This document shows, in pieces, positions 31,571 to 33,506 of a stretch of DNA of 33,506 nt (position 1 is the stretch's first letter; the number at the start of each line of letters is the position of its first letter). Where the stretch lies: assembly GCA_964633955.1 (NCBI GenBank), contig CAZWIA010000009.1, positions 1 through 33,506 on the forward strand. The letters run 5' to 3'. The DNA comes from JAQBQQ01 sp964633955 (lineage in GTDB: Bacteria; Patescibacteriota; Gracilibacteria; Peribacterales; Peribacteraceae). The position numbers were made by a program, and so were the translations under genes. The notes beneath the pieces are model-generated. The model ran no database searches, was not told where the DNA came from, and worked only from the letters and a program-made list of their open reading frames with translations.

Positions 31571-32285
31571 AAGATCGCGCGCTGCCGCGCAGCTGGCGGA
31601 AGAGCTTCCACCCGTGCCGGCTGAACATGTAAACCTTCACGGACGGCGTGCCGGCGGTGCGGTTGCGGAAGTGGATGGTGCGCCAGCGGATCCCGGAGCG
31701 CTTCTGCTGCAGCACGGCTACCAGGATGTTCGCCAGGTGGAAATCAGGTGGAATGCTATCGAGTATCGGTTCGAGCGTGCTGCGGTGCATCAGGCGGTAG
31801 GGGACGTTGGGGTCCTTCACCCACACGCCGGTGGCGATCCAGGTGACCAGGCTCACGATGCGGGAGATGAGGAAGCGCCGGTAGCCGTCATCCCGCGTGC
31901 GGCGGTAGCCGTACTGCACGGGGTGGCTGCCGCGGTCCTGCCAGAACGCGGGAAAGAAGCGCGGATCGCACTGGCCGTCGGAATCGATCTGCAGGATCCA
32001 GTCCGCTCCTTGGTCGACGGCCAGGCGGTAGCCTGTGACGCAGCTCTGGCCGTGGCCGGTGTTGGGCTTATGGACCACGCGCACTTCCGGATGGTTCCCT
32101 GCCAGATCATCGAGGATCGCGCCGCTCCTGTCCTTGGATCCGTCATTCAGCGCGCAGAAGGTGAAACCGGGTGCGGTCGCGCGCAACCCGCTCAGCGTGT
32201 GCAGCACGCTCAGCCACTCTTCCATGACGGCAGGAAGAGCCCCTTCCTCATTGAACACCGGCATCACGATCCACAGGTTGTCCAT
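31569..32285 (-). CDS. GT2-family glycosyltransferase
   Basis: A 238-residue GT-A enzyme. IVMPVFNEEGAL at 6-17, LNDGSKDRSG at 46-55, NTGHGQSCVTGYR at 75-87 and QIDSDGQCDP at 99-108 are the standard motifs, with D101/D103 as the metal-binding DXD. A C-terminal IRWRTIHFRNRTAGTPSVKV has the basic, acceptor-side pattern seen in polyprenyl-phosphate hexose synthases. It overlaps the 3' end of glf by 38 nt, and the open frame extends upstream to 32381 only inside glf, so the ATG at 32285 is used. Its position after glf suggests it might transfer galactofuranose, but this rests on context alone. Confidence 0.9.
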   Translation of the reverse strand: MDNLWIVMPVFNEEGALPAVMEEWLSVLHTLSGLRATAPGFTFCALNDGSKDRSGAILDDLAGNHPEVRVVHKPNTGHGQSCVTGYRLAVDQGADWILQIDSDGQCDPRFFPAFWQDRGSHPVQYGYRRTRDDGYRRFLISRIVSLVTWIATGVWVKDPNVPYRLMHRSTLEPILDSIPPDFHLANILVAVLQQKRSGIRWRTIHFRNRTAGTPSVKVYMFSRHGWKLFRQLRGSARS

Positions 32286-33399
32286 GTGCCAGATCTTCCC
32301 GGATGCGCTCGAACGTGTGAAGGGCTTCTTCCATGGCCTGGTCCATGTTGATGTAGCGGTACGTGGCCAGGCGGCCGGCAAAGTAGACGCTGCGTTCGCG
32401 CTGTTCCTGTTCCGCGAGCAGGCGGTACTGGTCGTAGAGCTTCTTATGCTCTTCAGCGGGAACCGGGTAGTACGGATCGCCCTCGCTCCTGGAGTACTCG
32501 TAGCTCACCACCGTCTGCGGGTTCTTCTGGCCCGTCACGTGCTTGAACTCCACGCTGCGGGTGTAGTCGTGCTCGTTAGGATAATTGATCTGCACGCAGG
32601 GCTGGCGCCACTCCTCCTCATAGGGCTTGAATTCGAACTCGAGCGATCGCCACGGGAGTTTGCCGAGCTTGCAGCCGAAGTACTAGTCCACCGGTCCGCA
32701 GTAGACCGTGGCGCGCTTGGGTGTCACTTCCGTTCGAACACGCGCGAAATCCGAGCTGAGGCGCACTTCGATGAGCGGATGATCGAGCATCTTGGCGAAC
32801 AGGGCCGTGTAGCCGTCCTTAGGCATGAGCTGGTGGCCCTGGTTCACGTAGCGGTTGTCCCGGTTGAAGCGGATGGGGATGCGGCCGCAGACGGAGGGGT
32901 CCAAGCCCCGCGGGTGGCGGTCCCACTGCTTGAGCGTGTAGCCCAGGTAGAACATCTCGTACAGTTTCCTTCCCACGCGCGAGAGGACGAATTCCTCCGA
33001 GTTCTTGGGCTCGTCGATCTTCTCACGTTCCTCTTCCAGGAAGGCTTTGGCCTCCTCTTCCGTGAACGAGCGGCCGTAGACCTGCTCCAGCGTGTTCAGG
33101 TTGATGGGGAAATCGTACAGCTGGCCTTCCACGCTGCTCTTCACCACGTAGTTCCCCGGGATCCACTCCGTGAAGGTGGAAAGGTACCCAAGAAGGGCGG
33201 GATTGTCCGTGCGGAAGTAGTGCGGGCCGTAGCGGTGGATGAGTACGCCGGACTCATGCCGCTCGTCGTAGCAGTTGCCGGCGATGTGGTCGCGTTTGTC
33301 GATCACCAAAGAGGACCAGCCGAGCTGGCTGGCCGCCCGCTCCGCGATGACGCAGCCAACGGGGCCGGCGCCCACGATGAGGAGATCGTAAACGGACAT
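32248..33399 (-). pseudogene. glf: UDP-galactopyranose mutase gene with an in-frame amber codon
   Basis: A single frame of 384 codons encodes all of a UDP-galactopyranose mutase, the flavoenzyme converting UDP-galactopyranose to UDP-galactofuranose, except that codon 239 is TAG (32685-32683). Before it lie the FAD motif IVGAGPVGCVIAE (8-20), the HIAGNCYDE and YGPHYFRTD segments, and WDRHPRGLDPSVCGRIPIRF. The stop falls in the conserved GP(I/V)D-x-YF segment (reads CGPVD, stop, YFGCKLGKLPWRSLEF). After it the frame continues intact through PNEHDYTRSVEFKH, PYYPVPAEEHKKLYDQYR and VYFAGRLATYRYINMD. Related enzymes have a Glu, Gln, Arg or Ala at the stop position, so one base change from GAG or CAG explains it. 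It is a recent mutation, a sequencing error or a readthrough site. The two halves alone are unlikely to work. Confidence 0.88.
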
Positions 33400-33471
33400 A
33401 AGTTCGCTCTGTTCCGCGGGGGACGGTCTGCACGCCCAGATGGCGCCTAGATCCGCCGCGTAGTATGCCTG

Positions 33472-33506
33472 ATGGGTCCGGATGCGGATAGCGCCTCGCC
33501 GGTCGT
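33472..33506 (+). CDS. Possible start of a further gene, cut by window end
   Basis: An ATG at 33472 opens a frame (MGPDADSASPVV) that is uninterrupted to the window edge. TAGTAT (33461-33466) lies 5 nt before it, close to the 6-nt spacing seen elsewhere. It would be divergent from glf across 72 nt. Only 11 full codons are visible, so no function can be given, and chance is quite possible. Nothing else was recognised in 33400-33471. Confidence 0.25.
   Translation, partial: MGPDADSASPV

Noticed and set aside
31496..31624. 42-codon plus-strand frame with CATAAT 6 nt before a GTG
   Set aside because: The box imitates the leaderless pattern, but the frame is short, overlaps the GT2 gene, is rich in Arg/Gly/Ala and has no -35; kept only as a chance match.
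32683..32685. Stop-codon reassignment (TAG as an amino acid)
   Set aside because: TAG is the natural end of the genes ending at 10964, 18224 and 28789, so it reads as a stop in this genome.
1..33506. CRISPR arrays, tRNA or rRNA genes, insertion sequences and phage genes
   Set aside because: No evenly spaced repeat-spacer pattern, cloverleaf-like sequence, transposase or integrase motif was found on reading through the window.

Overview
The window is a GC-rich stretch of bacterial chromosome, almost wholly given to making and exporting a complex cell-surface glycan. It looks like an O-antigen, capsule or cell-wall polysaccharide locus. All three standard stop codons are used (TAA at 15515, TAG at 10962, 18222 and 28787, TGA elsewhere), so there is no sign of stop-codon reassignment. 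No rRNA, tRNA, CRISPR array, transposase or integrase was seen. The lineage cannot be fixed from this sequence. I saw no Shine-Dalgarno-like sequence at any start I inspected, and many starts sit 6 nt after a TANNNT box. That points to a group that relies on leaderless mRNAs (known from Actinobacteria, Deinococcus-Thermus and some candidate phyla).

Layout: (1) 1-2033, plus strand: the 3' part of a GT4 glycosyltransferase and a UDP-GlcNAc 2-epimerase, separated by an unusual 9-nt-period inverted repeat array. (2) 2055-9425, minus strand: two extended SDR epimerases/reductases, two GT4 glycosyltransferases, two related SAM methyltransferases and a GT-C type membrane glycosyltransferase, partly joined by ATGA overlaps. 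(3) 9531-10964, plus: a HAD phosphatase/UbiA prenyltransferase fusion of the kind that makes polyprenyl-phosphate pentose precursors. (4) 10996-16279, minus: a Wzx-like flippase, an AsnB-type amidotransferase, a multipass membrane protein and a TylF-type O-methyltransferase. (5) 16396-19453, plus: glucose-1-phosphate cytidylyltransferase, CDP-glucose 4,6-dehydratase and a sugar C-methyltransferase. (6) 19517-21298: a convergent pair, an inositol-monophosphatase-family enzyme and an HD-domain protein, each behind an AT-rich near-consensus promoter. (7) 21382-24584, plus: an RmlC-type 3,5-epimerase, an SDR reductase, a CmcI-type methyltransferase and a GT2. (8) 24591-33399: a TviB/WbpO-type UDP-HexNAc dehydrogenase (minus); a GT-C-like membrane protein, a GT4, GDP-mannose 4,6-dehydratase and a GDP-sugar reductase (plus); two GT2 enzymes and UDP-galactopyranose mutase (minus), the last broken by an in-frame amber codon. 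No stretch longer than about 120 nt lacks a gene.

Together the genes imply at least five activated sugars: UDP-ManNAc, a UDP-HexNAc uronate (perhaps amidated by AsnB), a CDP-linked C-methyl-branched 6-deoxysugar, a GDP-6-deoxyhexose and UDP-galactofuranose if glf works. A polyprenyl-phosphate-linked pentose is also possible. Eight soluble-type or membrane glycosyltransferases, several methyltransferases and a flippase would assemble, decorate and export the product. The most striking non-coding signal is the recurrent TANNNT-N6-start-codon arrangement on both strands.
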